Shown: positions 18,960 through 27,532 of the stretch, piece by piece
Layout: every line of letters starts with the position of its first letter
Position numbering within the stretch: position 1 is the stretch's first letter
Assembly (NCBI RefSeq): GCF_900218015.1
Contig: NZ_UFQQ01000011.1
Span: forward strand, 65,786 to 129,785
Reading direction: 5' to 3'
DNA: 64,000 nt
Source of the DNA: Rhodopseudomonas pentothenatexigens
GTDB taxonomy: Bacteria > Pseudomonadota > Alphaproteobacteria > Rhizobiales > Xanthobacteraceae
Program-made: the position numbers and the translations under genes
The notes under the pieces: model-generated
Databases searched by the model: none
The model's input: only the letters and a program-made list of their open reading frames with translations
What the model was told of the DNA's origin: nothing

Positions 18960-21161
18960 CTATGGTTCGGCCAGTCCGGCGAGGATCTTGTCGGGCGTGA
19001 TCGGAAAGCTGCGGACCCGTACGCCGCAGGCGTGGTGGATCGCGTTGCAGATCGCACCCGCCGCGCCGCAAATACCGAGTTCGCCGACGCCCTTGGCCTG
19101 CAGCGGACTGCCGGCCGGGTCGCGCTCGTCGAGCAGCACCACGTCGAGATGCGGCACGTCGAGATTGACCGGGATGTGGTACTCGGCGAGATCCGGATTG
19201 ACGAGGTGTCCGTCGCGCTTGTCGAACACCATCTCCTCGGTCAGCGCGCTGCCGATCCCCCACACCATGCCGCCCATGCATTGCGACGTCGCGGTCTTGG
19301 CGTTCAGCACGCGGCCGAGCCCGAACGTGCCGTGAAACCGCCGAACCCGCGTCTCGCCCGTATAGGCGTTGACCGCGACTTCCGCGAAGAACGCGCCGTA
19401 CATCGCCGCAGAGAACGCGTCGGCGATCTTGCCGGCCTTGAAGTGGCCGAGTTGGTCGATCGGCTCGCCGTCGAGCAGCTCGCTGAACGCCACCCGGCGG
19501 TTGCCGGTCTCTGCGAAACCGTCCTTGAGCACGAGCTGGTCTTCGGCACAGCCGAGACGGTCCGCCAGTGCGAGGCGGATCGCTTCGCAGGCTTCGAACA
19601 CCGCCGAGCCGGTCGACGCTGCGCCCCAGCTTCCACCCGAGCCTGCCCCGGGCGGAAACGTCGAGTCGCCGAGCCTGACCTCGACCAGCGCCGGATCGAG
19701 CCCGAGCATCTCGGCGGCGATCTGTCCCAGCACCGTGTAGCTGCCGGTGCCGATGTCGGTCATGTCGCTGGCGACCTCGGCGGTGCCGTCGGCCCGCAAT
19801 GTCACCCGCGCCTGCGCCTCGTTGAGGTTGTGCACGCGCGCCGCGCTGGCGACGCCGGTGCCGATCCACCATTCGCCGTCGCGGCGCTGGCGCGGCTTGC
19901 GCTCGCCGGCCTTCCAGCCGAACCGCTCGGCGCCCTGCTTCAGGCATTCGGCCAGCTTGCGCGAACTATACGGAATGTCCTGGCTCGGATGGCGCTCCGG
20001 AATGTTGCGCAGCCGCAGCCCGACCGGATCGATGCCGGCGGCATCGGCAAGCTCGTCCATCGCCGCTTCCAGCGCCTGCATGCCGACCGCCTCGCCGGGC
20101 GCACGCACCGAGCCCGCCGTCATCAGGTGGATCCGCGCGAGATCGACCCGCAGCAGGCGGTTGTGCCCGGCATAGAGGAATTCGCTCGCCTGGGTCACCG
20201 GCTCGGCGAAGCTTTCGCCCGGCAGGTTGGAGACACGGACCTCGTGGCCGAACCCGATCAGCCGGCCTTCGCGGTCGGCCGCGAGCCGCAGCCGCTGCGT
20301 CGTCTCCGACCGGCGCATCATGCTCTGAAACACCTGCTGGCGCAGCAGCACGACCCGAACCGGCCGCTTCAGTTCGATCGCCGCGACCGCCGCGGCGACA
20401 CCTTCGACGCTGATGCCGAGCTTGGAGCCGAACCCGCCGCCGACGTAAGGGGAGATCAGCCGCACCTTGTCGGGCGGCAGACCGAGCGCATCGGCGAGCT
20501 CCTTGACGTTGTATTTCAGCATCTGCAGGCTGGAATGCAGCGTCAGGGTGTCGCCGTTCCATTGCGCGATACTGGCGTGCGGCTCCATCGGCGCACTGTT
20601 GTGGCACTCGGTGGTGTAAGTGACATCGACCGTATGAGCCGCCTCGCGCATCGCATGGTCGAGGTCGCCCTGCACTGTCGCATCCTGCGGCTCCACCGGC
20701 GCGTCGGCGGAATGCTGATCGACGACGGCCCCCTCCTCGGCGCGATATTTCACCTGAAGATGCTTGGCGGCGTCGCGCGCCTGCTCGAAGGTCTCGGCGA
20801 TCACCACTGCGATCGGCTGCCCCCAATATTCGACCTTGCGGACGTCGCGGACCGGCGACTTGCCGGCCCCGCCCTGCGCCGGCCGCGCCACCATCCGCGC
20901 GTCCGAGATCACCGCGATCACGCCGGCCATCGATGTGACCGACGCTTCGTCGATCTCGACAACCTCGCCCTTGCTGATCGTCGCGGTGACGATCACACCT
21001 TCGACGCAGCCGTCGACCTTGTACTCGGCCGCATAGGTGGCGGTGCCGGTGGTCTTGGCCGGACCGTCCGGCCGATCCAGCGGTTTCCCGATCACACCCT
21101 GCCGCATCGCGTCCAGCCGGTTGCGCTCGTCGGGCTTGTCCATCGTCAAAGAGCGGGTCAT
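18960..21161 (-). CDS. paoC: Molybdenum-cofactor subunit of aldehyde oxidoreductase (PaoC-like)
   Basis: The protein is 733 residues of the xanthine-oxidase family large subunit. It has an N-terminal domain (IGKPLDRPDGPAKTTGTATY) and Moco-binding segments including YVGGGFGSKLG and GSGGSWGAAS. The catalytic Glu sits in GVGELG at about residue 694, matching the position expected for the Glu of PaoC. The ATG overlaps the stop of the FAD subunit gene by 4 bp. With the two upstream genes it forms a complete three-subunit aldehyde oxidoreductase. The substrate is probably a range of aldehydes, as for E. coli PaoABC. No MocD-type maturation gene is in view. Confidence 0.88.
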   Translation of the reverse strand: MTRSLTMDKPDERNRLDAMRQGVIGKPLDRPDGPAKTTGTATYAAEYKVDGCVEGVIVTATISKGEVVEIDEASVTSMAGVIAVISDARMVARPAQGGAGKSPVRDVRKVEYWGQPIAVVIAETFEQARDAAKHLQVKYRAEEGAVVDQHSADAPVEPQDATVQGDLDHAMREAAHTVDVTYTTECHNSAPMEPHASIAQWNGDTLTLHSSLQMLKYNVKELADALGLPPDKVRLISPYVGGGFGSKLGISVEGVAAAVAAIELKRPVRVVLLRQQVFQSMMRRSETTQRLRLAADREGRLIGFGHEVRVSNLPGESFAEPVTQASEFLYAGHNRLLRVDLARIHLMTAGSVRAPGEAVGMQALEAAMDELADAAGIDPVGLRLRNIPERHPSQDIPYSSRKLAECLKQGAERFGWKAGERKPRQRRDGEWWIGTGVASAARVHNLNEAQARVTLRADGTAEVASDMTDIGTGSYTVLGQIAAEMLGLDPALVEVRLGDSTFPPGAGSGGSWGAASTGSAVFEACEAIRLALADRLGCAEDQLVLKDGFAETGNRRVAFSELLDGEPIDQLGHFKAGKIADAFSAAMYGAFFAEVAVNAYTGETRVRRFHGTFGLGRVLNAKTATSQCMGGMVWGIGSALTEEMVFDKRDGHLVNPDLAEYHIPVNLDVPHLDVVLLDERDPAGSPLQAKGVGELGICGAAGAICNAIHHACGVRVRSFPITPDKILAGLAEP

Positions 21162-22134
21162 GCGGCGGCTCCGGTCGCTTCGCGCAGCACGGCTTTCAGC
21201 GTCCGCCGCGCGAGCGGGATCTTGAAATCATTGTCGCCGTAGCCGATCGCGGTCTCGAGCAGCAGGTCTGCGGCTTCGTCGAACAGCGCGTCGGACGGCT
21301 TTGCACCGCTGAGCAATTCGTCGATCCTGGGATCGTGCCACGGCTTGTGGGCCAGGCCGCCGAACGCCAGCGACGCCGAGCCGATCGTCTCGCCGTCCAT
21401 CCGGACCACCGCGGCGATCGACACCAGGGCGAAGGCATAGGACGACCGCTCGCGCACCTTGCGGTAGAGCTGCCTGCCGCCGGCCGGCGCAGGCAGCACC
21501 ACGGCCGTGATGATGTCGCCGGGCTCCAGCATGTTGTCGTGCTGCGGCGTGTCTCCGGGCAGCCGGTGAAAATCGCGCACCGGAACGTTGCGGGTGCCGC
21601 CGCCCGGCCGAGCGATCTCGACGATCGCGTTCAGCGCCGCCAGTGCCACCGCCATGTCGCCCGGATAGGTGGCGATGCACTGCTGGCTGGCGCCGAGGAT
21701 GGCGTGGATCCGGTTGAAGCCGCCGATCGCCCCGCAGCCGCTGCCGGGCTCGCGTTTGTTGCACGGCGTATCGATGTTGTAGAAGTAGTTGCACCGCGTG
21801 CGCTGGCACAGATTGCCGGCAGTGGTCGCCTTGTTGCGAAGCTGGAAGGTGGCGCCGGCCAGGATCGCGCGCGCCAGGACTGGATAGTCGCGGCGGATGC
21901 GCAGATCGCCCGCGCAGGCGCTGTTGCTGACCAGCGCGCCGATCCTGAGGCCGTCGCCATCGGCCTCGATGCCGCCGAGCGGCAACCGGTTGATATCGAT
22001 CAGTTCGCTGGGGGTCTCGACCTCGAGCTTCATCAGGTCGAGCAGATTGGTGCCGCCGGCGATCGGCCGGCCGCCATCGGCCATCAGTTGCGCGGCACGG
22101 TCGAGGCCATGCGCGCGGGTGTATTCGAACGGCC

Positions 22135-22138
<4 letters not shown>
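21158..22138 (-). CDS. paoB: FAD and [4Fe-4S] subunit of aldehyde oxidoreductase (PaoB-like)
   Basis: The protein is 326 residues from the TTG at 22138, which overlaps the stop of the Fe-S subunit gene (TTGA); GGAGG lies 9 bases upstream. FAD-binding motifs are PIAGGTNLLDLMK and TTAGNLCQRTRC. Four cysteines (in LCQRTRCNYFYN, TPCNK and GSGCGAIGG) match the extra [4Fe-4S] cluster reported for PaoB-type subunits. The length agrees with E. coli PaoB (about 318). It overlaps paoC by 4 bp, so translation of the three subunits is probably coupled. Confidence 0.88.
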
Positions 22139-22635
<497 letters not shown>

Positions 22636-22864
22636 TGGGAACTCCATTCTGGTCACGCCCAACGCGCCGCCATCGGAATGGTTCTAATCTTCCGGGCGGG
22701 CCCTGCCGTCCGGTCGTTGGACCAGGGCGCGGTCCGTTCGGTGCCAGCGGCATCACTCGCCGCTCCGAAACCGGGACGGACTGGCCCCCTCGCCTCACTC
22801 GCGCCCCATCACGCGCAGGCCACGCACGATCGTTATCGCCGCGGTTCCGCGTCGGGTCCCACGG

Positions 22865-24253
22865 TCAGGAGATCAAACGTGCGCCGCGCTGGAACGTCAG
22901 GTACTCCCATGACCAATTGATCGCGACGGCAACGCGGTTCCGCACGCCGATCAGGAAGTAGACGTGAACGACGCTCCAGAACAGCCAGCCGAGAAACCCG
23001 GTAAGGCGCAGACGCCCGATCGAAACCACTGCCGATTTGCGGCCGATGGTGGCGAGATCGCCCTGGTGGCGATAGACGAACACCGGCTGCTCACCCTTCA
23101 GTCCCGAAACCTTGCGCGTAATCAGCTCGCCGACGAAGCGTCCCATCTGCTTTGCGGCCGGCGCCAGGCCGGGCACCGGCCGCCCTTCACTCCTGGCCGC
23201 AGCGATGTCGCCGATCGCGAAGATGTTGGGATGCGGCGGCACCCGCAGCTGCGCGTCCACCAGCAATCGTCCAGCGCGATCCGCTTGCGCCCCGAGCCAG
23301 TTCGCCGCCGGCGTCGCCCGCACGCCAGCCGCCCACAACACGCAGCACGAGTCGATGCGGCGACCGTCCGCCAGCACCACGCCGTCGTCCGAACATCGTG
23401 CGACCGACGCGCGGGTCAACACCTCGACCCCCATGCGCTGCAGCGCGCCTTCCGTATAGCGCGACAGATCCGCCGCGAATGCCGAGAGCAGTCGTTCGCC
23501 GGCTTCGACCAAGACGACCTTCGCGGTCCGAGGGTTGATGTGGCGAAAATCGCGCGCGAGCACGTTTTGCGCAATCTCGGCAATCGAGCCGGCGAGTTCG
23601 ACGCCGGTCGGACCGCCGCCGACGATGACGAAGGTCATGCTCGTCTGACGGGCCGCCGGGTCGGCCGTGCGTTCCGCGCGCTCGAAACAACCGAGGATCC
23701 GCGCCCGGATGCGGGTCGCGTCTTCGATGGTCTTCAGCCCCGCCGCGTACTGTGCCCATTCCGGGTGATTGAAATACGAGCTGGTGACTCCGGTGGCGAT
23801 GACGAGTTCGTCGAACGGGATATTCAATCCATCCGTCGTCGTCACGACCTGCCCTCCGGTATCGACCCGATCGACCTCCGCCATGATCACGGTGACGTTC
23901 TTCTGCGCGGAGAAGATCGATCGGATCGGCCACGCCACGTCTGCTGGCGACAGCGCCGCGGTCGCCACTTGGTAGAGCAGCGGCTGAAAGCAATGGTGGT
24001 TCTTCCTGTCCATCAGGGTCACATCGATCTCGCAGCCCGCCAAGGCATGCACCACTTCGAGCCCGCCGAAGCCTCCGCCGATCACCACCACCGACCGCCG
24101 CCGCATCTGCGCCGCGCCCTCGGACGGATTCACGAGCTGCGGCTCGCGACGAGGCGTCGTCACGTCGGCGGCCGGACGGCGCGGATGCGCGCCCGGCCCT
24201 CGCGGATCAGGTGCTGGGCGGGCTTTGGCCGTCGTCTCCTCGCTCCGGTTCAT
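22865..24253 (-). CDS. ndh: Type II NADH dehydrogenase (NDH-2)
   Basis: The protein is 462 residues from the ATG at 24253. Two Rossmann folds are present: FAD-binding VVVIGGGFGGLEV and NADH-binding VIVGGGPTGVELAGSIAEIA. The sequence also shows HHCFQPLLYQVATAALSP and a late AIGDIAAA FAD motif, all typical of NDH-2. A C-terminal hydrophobic helix (LTGFLGWLFWSVVHVYFLIG) is the expected membrane anchor. The start 4 bases after the stop of the small gene at 24258 suggests coupling. A shorter start at 24106 would remove a Pro/Arg-rich leader of 49 residues and give the more usual family length. Confidence 0.88.
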   Translation of the reverse strand: MNRSEETTAKARPAPDPRGPGAHPRRPAADVTTPRREPQLVNPSEGAAQMRRRSVVVIGGGFGGLEVVHALAGCEIDVTLMDRKNHHCFQPLLYQVATAALSPADVAWPIRSIFSAQKNVTVIMAEVDRVDTGGQVVTTTDGLNIPFDELVIATGVTSSYFNHPEWAQYAAGLKTIEDATRIRARILGCFERAERTADPAARQTSMTFVIVGGGPTGVELAGSIAEIAQNVLARDFRHINPRTAKVVLVEAGERLLSAFAADLSRYTEGALQRMGVEVLTRASVARCSDDGVVLADGRRIDSCCVLWAAGVRATPAANWLGAQADRAGRLLVDAQLRVPPHPNIFAIGDIAAARSEGRPVPGLAPAAKQMGRFVGELITRKVSGLKGEQPVFVYRHQGDLATIGRKSAVVSIGRLRLTGFLGWLFWSVVHVYFLIGVRNRVAVAINWSWEYLTFQRGARLIS

Positions 24254-24257
24254 CGCG

Positions 24258-24482
24258 TTACGACCGACGTTCGCTGCTACCGGCCTGGGTCGGTGACCAG
24301 GCCGGAGGATCGCTGCACGGAAACGACTCGTCGGAGGTTTCCGCGACCACGTCCCACGCGGACTCCGGATCTGCCATCGCCTCCGGGCCGGCGCTGCGAC
24401 CATTGCCCGGCGAGCTGCCTTCGCTCTCCAGTCCTCCGCGAAGCGCCGCATGTGTTCGAGCGAGGTCGCGTTTCGCAGTCAT
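24258..24482 (-). CDS. Small hydrophilic protein with SFPASDPP-like motif
   Basis: The protein is 74 residues from the ATG at 24482, with AAAGGG just upstream. Its C-terminal part reads VVAETSDESFPCSDPPAWSP, a form of the (E)ESFPASDPPAW motif found in many tiny alphaproteobacterial proteins of unknown function. Such genes are often near stress genes. It ends 4 bases before the NDH-2 start, so the two are probably co-transcribed. A one-mismatch EcfG promoter (GGAAC-N16-GATT, 24587-24611 minus) lies about 105 bp upstream. Confidence 0.7.
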   Translation of the reverse strand: MTAKRDLARTHAALRGGLESEGSSPGNGRSAGPEAMADPESAWDVVAETSDESFPCSDPPAWSPTQAGSSERRS

Positions 24483-24709
24483 TTTGGCCCTTTCAAATCG
24501 GGTGATGCCCATTGCGGCGATCGGCCCGATGCCGCCAGCGAAATGGCACGTGTGACGTGCGTCGCTGCTGCCGCGGTGTCTCTGGTAATCGGCGGCGCGA
24601 GCCACCGTTCCTACAGGCAGGCCGACGCGAGCGATGAAGGCGATCGGTTGCCGCGTGTTGCGCGAAGTGGTGCGCGTCGCCGATGCTGCAACCTCGACGG
24701 CGGCGAACC

Positions 24710-24889
24710 TCACTGCATCCACGCCAGGCTCTGCGACGGGAGAAGCTGGGTTGCCGCGATGATGATGGCGATGACGCCGGCGAATACGGCGCTCCGCCAG
24801 CTCCACACCAGGTGCAGCAGCATCAGCGCCAGCAGCGTCCACGGCAATGCCGCGATGATGTCGGGCAACATCGAAGCGACGCTGCTCAC
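24710..24889 (-). CDS. Small membrane protein
   Basis: The open frame encodes 59 residues from the GTG at 24889, with GGTGAG 6 bases upstream. An internal ATG at 24871 would give 53 residues. It has two hydrophobic helices (IIAALPWTLLALMLLHLVW and SAVFAGVIAIIIAATQLL). It starts 7 bases after the stop of the membrane-protein gene at 24897 and is probably its operon partner. I do not recognise a family. The regular hydrophobicity and good ribosome site argue that it is real. Confidence 0.55.
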   Translation of the reverse strand: MSSVASMLPDIIAALPWTLLALMLLHLVWSWRSAVFAGVIAIIIAATQLLPSQSLAWMQ

Positions 24890-24896
24890 GCCGCAC

Positions 24897-25079
24897 TCAC
24901 CAGTGACGACCTTGCGCCGACCGCAGTGACCGCCACTCCCGCATCCAGCGCTGCAGAAGAAGGACGAAGCAGACGAGTCCGATCACCAGCGCGATCGTCC
25001 ACGTCATCGCGTCGGTGTATCCGATCCCCATCAGCCAGAACGACGCGGACGCCCAGAGCGAAACGGTGAAGAACAGCAT
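24897..25079 (-). CDS. Small two-helix membrane protein
   Basis: The protein is 60 residues from the ATG at 25079, with GAGGTG 3-4 bases upstream. Two membrane helices are clear (MLFFTVSLWASASFWLMGIG and WTIALVIGLVCFVLLLQRW), followed by a basic tail. An exact EcfG-type promoter lies 75 bp upstream (25154-25178, minus). It is probably a general-stress envelope protein of unknown function and shares a transcript with the gene at 24710. Confidence 0.65.
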   Translation of the reverse strand: MLFFTVSLWASASFWLMGIGYTDAMTWTIALVIGLVCFVLLLQRWMREWRSLRSAQGRHW

Positions 25080-25153
25080 CGGCACCTCACAAGCTGCATC
25101 GGTGGCAGTCGATCGTCCGGCTGACGCGATACGGACATCGATCGTTTCAAGCC

Positions 25154-25178
25154 AACCTTGCGGCTGCGGGCACGTTCC
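25154..25178 (-). promoter_or_regulatory. EcfG-type general-stress promoter
   Basis: On the minus strand the sequence reads GGAAC, 16 bases, GGTT. This matches the alphaproteobacterial EcfG consensus. It lies 75 bp upstream of the membrane-protein gene at 25079. Confidence 0.65.
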
Positions 25179-25221
25179 TAATCTCCGGAGGCGGACAGGC
25201 GGCGTGCTGCTCCGCCGGCCG

Positions 25222-25674
25222 TCACGACGCTTCGACCTCGCCACAGGAGATCCGGCGGCGCTGCGTTTGCTGCGTCTTGATCAAGGTGCGGATCGCTCGC
25301 TTCAATCCGCGCTTGCGCACCATCGTGGCGGCGATCGATGCGTCGACCCATTGGCGCTGCCGCTGCAATCGCTCGGGCCAGTTATCGAATTCGCCGTGCA
25401 CGCGAAACGGAAACAGATCGACCGTGCACCGGATCGGCTGGCCGCGCTTCACGCGCTTGTTGGTGAACCGGCCGACCGGGATCATCGCCGCCTCGCCATG
25501 CAAGCCGGCCTCCTCCATCGCCTCGATCTCGGCGGTCTTGTGCGGCGGGTGGTGTTTGATCGGCCAGCCTTTCGGCACCGACCAGCGCCCCTTGGTGCGC
25601 GTGGTCACCAGCAGCACCTCCGTGCCGCGCGACGTGACGCGAAACGGAATAACGCCGTACTGCCTAGCCTTCAT
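25222..25674 (-). CDS. NUDIX-family hydrolase with degenerate NUDIX box
   Basis: The protein is 150 residues from the ATG at 25674 (GGAGGA 9 bases upstream). It shows the NUDIX fold pattern: YGVIPFRVTSRGTEVLLVTT, RWSVPKGWP, and the box region KTAEIEAMEEAGLHGEA. The box lacks the usual Arg of REUXEE (Ile replaces it) but keeps the metal-binding Glu pair. This resembles diphosphoinositol-polyphosphate-type NUDIX proteins in bacteria. An exact EcfG promoter ends 27 bp upstream. A role in cleaving damaged or signalling nucleotides under stress is an inference. Confidence 0.8.
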   Translation of the reverse strand: MKARQYGVIPFRVTSRGTEVLLVTTRTKGRWSVPKGWPIKHHPPHKTAEIEAMEEAGLHGEAAMIPVGRFTNKRVKRGQPIRCTVDLFPFRVHGEFDNWPERLQRQRQWVDASIAATMVRKRGLKRAIRTLIKTQQTQRRRISCGEVEAS

Positions 25675-25700
25675 GCGGAACCATCCTCCAGAGCGCGAAG

Positions 25701-25725
25701 AACGCCGCTGCGATATCGAGGTTCC
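25701..25725 (-). promoter_or_regulatory. EcfG-type general-stress promoter
   Basis: The minus strand reads GGAAC, 16 bases, CGTT, an exact match to the EcfG consensus, 27 bp upstream of the NUDIX start at 25674. Confidence 0.72.
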
Positions 25726-25910
25726 TATCCCGAGGGTTGCCGGCGCTAGGAACCGTGGCGAAGCTGGCGGCTTGCCTCGTGCGACAAAGGCCGATTCAGA
25801 CTCAGCCGTCTCCTCCTGGAGCCTTCCGGATCCGCCAAGCGGCGACGTCAAGTCGGGCACCGGACGGAACGACGACGACCCACGTCCAATCGACAGAGAA
25901 ACGAGGCGAC

Positions 25911-26201
25911 ATGACCGAGGTGCGCAACGTCGATCAGCTCCGCGCCGAGATCGACGCAGGCCGAGCCGGCGACAAGATGCCGTGGCCCGATCCGGCAGCG
26001 GCGCCGCTCGGCACCGACGACGAAGCCGGCGGCGCCTCCCCGAGCCGTCAACAGGTCGCCGATGCCCATCGCCAGGAGGCGAGCCGCGGCGTGACCTCGT
26101 CCGATCCGGCCGGCCGCGGCCCTGGTCAGGCGTGGTGGATCATCGGGCTGACCATCATCATCGGTGCGGCGATCGCCACCGCACCGTATCTGCTGCTGTA
26201 A
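25911..26201 (+). CDS. Small single-helix membrane protein
   Basis: The protein is 96 residues from the ATG at 25911 with GAGG 6 bases upstream. A hydrophilic N-terminal 70 residues (MTEVRNVDQLRAEIDAGRAG, then Pro/Ala-rich) is followed by one C-terminal membrane helix (AWWIIGLTIIIGAAIATAPYL). I do not recognise a named family. A near-match to the EcfG promoter (GGAAC-N16-GCTT) begins at 25749. The divergent NUDIX gene has an exact EcfG promoter. Confidence 0.65.
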   Translation: MTEVRNVDQLRAEIDAGRAGDKMPWPDPAAAPLGTDDEAGGASPSRQQVADAHRQEASRGVTSSDPAGRGPGQAWWIIGLTIIIGAAIATAPYLLL

Positions 26202-26236
26202 CGCACGACCGATACGGGGCGCGCGAGCCGCCTCGA

Positions 26237-26443
26237 TCAGCCGCTCGGAGATTCGGTGGCCTGATCGGACTCGGGAAACATTCCGCTGCCGGGCGTTTTG
26301 GTCTCGTCGGTCAGGCCGGGCGTCGCATGCGGGCCGGCGGGATTGCGCTCGGCGGGCTTGGTCGTGCCCTGATCGCGATCATCGCGCGGCTCGGTGCCGC
26401 GTGGCGTCGAGCGGTTTTCTGCATCGCGTGTTCGATCGGTCAA
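26237..26443 (-). CDS. Small hydrophilic protein
   Basis: The protein is 68 residues from the TTG at 26443, which has GAGGA 7 bases upstream. It is highly polar (MTDRTRDAENRSTPRGTEPR, then Pro/Gly/Thr-rich) and probably disordered, like several other tiny proteins in this region. A GGAAC-N17-GATT element lies about 45 bp upstream on the same strand (26488-26513). The function is unknown. It converges with the gene at 25911. Confidence 0.5.
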   Translation of the reverse strand: MTDRTRDAENRSTPRGTEPRDDRDQGTTKPAERNPAGPHATPGLTDETKTPGSGMFPESDQATESPSG

Positions 26444-26777
26444 GCTGTGTTCCTCATGCGGGCAACGGAGTTCGCGCCGTGTCTGTCAATCGCGGGCGGC
26501 AATCGAACGTTCCCGACCAGCTCCGAACGGTCGCTTCGGGCGACAGACTAGGAACATTTGGCGCGGTGAAGCGTCATCGCCGCGACAGAAGATCAGCGAT
26601 GATCCTTCTCGGCCGGCCGCGGGCACTTCATCGGCGCCCGTCGCCGCTGCTGCCGACGGCCTCCCTCGCGAGGCGCTTCCAGATTCACGGATGTACTGAA
26701 CTGGGAGACACGACCCGCTCAATCCACCGGATTGAGCGGGTTCTGTCGGCCTGCGGCACCGTCCGCGCCGGCACAGC
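26444..26777. other. Intergenic region with one strong hairpin
   Basis: These 334 bases hold no gene I can support. They contain the hairpin at 26713-26741 and a near-consensus EcfG motif on the plus strand (GGAAC-N16-CGTC, from 26551) that faces no recognisable gene. Confidence 0.45.
26713..26741. terminator. Perfect 13-bp hairpin, probable terminator
   Basis: ACCCGCTCAATCC at 26713-26725 pairs exactly with 26729-26741 across a 3-base loop. No clear T tract follows on either strand. The element lies 37 bp past the stop of the minus-strand gene at 26778. A terminator or processing site for that transcript is the simplest reading. Confidence 0.5.
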
Positions 26778-26936
26778 TCAGAAACAGCGCAATTGCAGCA
26801 GGTCGTCGATGCTGAAACCGAACACCGCGAGGCGCCAGGCCGGCGCCGTCGCCAGCACGGCCAGGACGGCGAAGCCGGCATAGATCAGCGTGGTTCGCAG
26901 CGGCGCGCTAGCGCGGCCCCGAGACGATCGCCGCAT
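26778..26936 (-). CDS. Small single-helix membrane protein overlapping the DUF2243 gene
   Basis: The open frame encodes 52 residues from the ATG at 26936, with AAGGGG about 6 bases upstream. A basic start (MRRSSRGRASAPLRTTLIYA) is followed by one hydrophobic helix (AGFAVLAVLATAPAWRLAVF) and the end SIDDLLQLRCF. It overlaps the last 29 bases of the DUF2243 gene in another frame, which suggests coupled translation. I do not recognise a family; a membrane partner of the DUF2243 protein is possible. Confidence 0.45.
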   Translation of the reverse strand: MRRSSRGRASAPLRTTLIYAGFAVLAVLATAPAWRLAVFGFSIDDLLQLRCF

Positions 26937-27411
26937 CGGACGCCCCTTCACTTCGGGTGATCCACCAGCCGGTGATCACCATCGCCGCGCCCCACACCAG
27001 GAAGCCGATGTCCCAATAGATCCGCTGCGGTTCGGGCACCGTCTCGTTGACGCGGTGAACGGCGAGAAGCTGGTGATCGATGGTGCCCTCGACGAGATTG
27101 AACAGCCCCCAGCCGATCAGCAACAGGCCGATGAAGCGCCGGCTCGACCACGCCCAGCGCCGCCGCTGCGCTGCTCGCCACGAAATGAACAGGCCGCCGA
27201 CGATGAACAGGTAGGTGAGGCTGTGAAAGATCCCGTCCCAGGTGGTGTTCAGCTTCAGGTTGTCGATGGTGTCGATCGGATACCAGGTACTGAGCATGTG
27301 ATGCCATTGCAGCAACTGATGCAGCACGATGCCGTCGAAAAAACCGCCGAGGCCGAGCCCGAACAGAATCCCCGCCGAGGCAGGAAACGGAGGTGGAGCA
27401 GCATCAGCCAT
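26908..27411 (-). CDS. DUF2243 membrane protein
   Basis: The protein is 167 residues from the ATG at 27411, preceded by GAGGGGAA. Four membrane helices and conserved His residues fit the DUF2243 family (ILFGLGLGGFFDGIVLHQLL, QWHHMLS, SLTYLFIVGGLFISW, GWGLFNLVEGTIDHQLLAVH). The paired His motifs suggest metal or haem binding, but this is not established. It lies directly downstream of the Mfd-like gene, 121 bp away, on the same strand. Confidence 0.82.
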   Translation of the reverse strand: MADAAPPPFPASAGILFGLGLGGFFDGIVLHQLLQWHHMLSTWYPIDTIDNLKLNTTWDGIFHSLTYLFIVGGLFISWRAAQRRRWAWSSRRFIGLLLIGWGLFNLVEGTIDHQLLAVHRVNETVPEPQRIYWDIGFLVWGAAMVITGWWITRSEGASDAAIVSGPR

Positions 27412-27532
27412 CGGCAATTCCCCTCGCAGCTCGCCAGCACGGCCGCAAGCAACGGCTGCCGCGACCACCGGCCCGCGACAAGCGCAAGCGCGAGCCAAGG
27501 CGAAGGTTCCAATCGAAGCCGCCGATGAGGTC

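Noticed and set aside
18894-21242. Long plus-strand open frame of 782 codons opposite paoC
   Set aside because: The sequence is a shadow of the Moco-subunit gene with typical Arg/Val/Asp-rich composition and no motifs.
26551-26575. EcfG-like motif GGAAC-N16-CGTC on the plus strand
   Set aside because: The -10 part has a mismatch and no gene follows within 300 bp on that strand.
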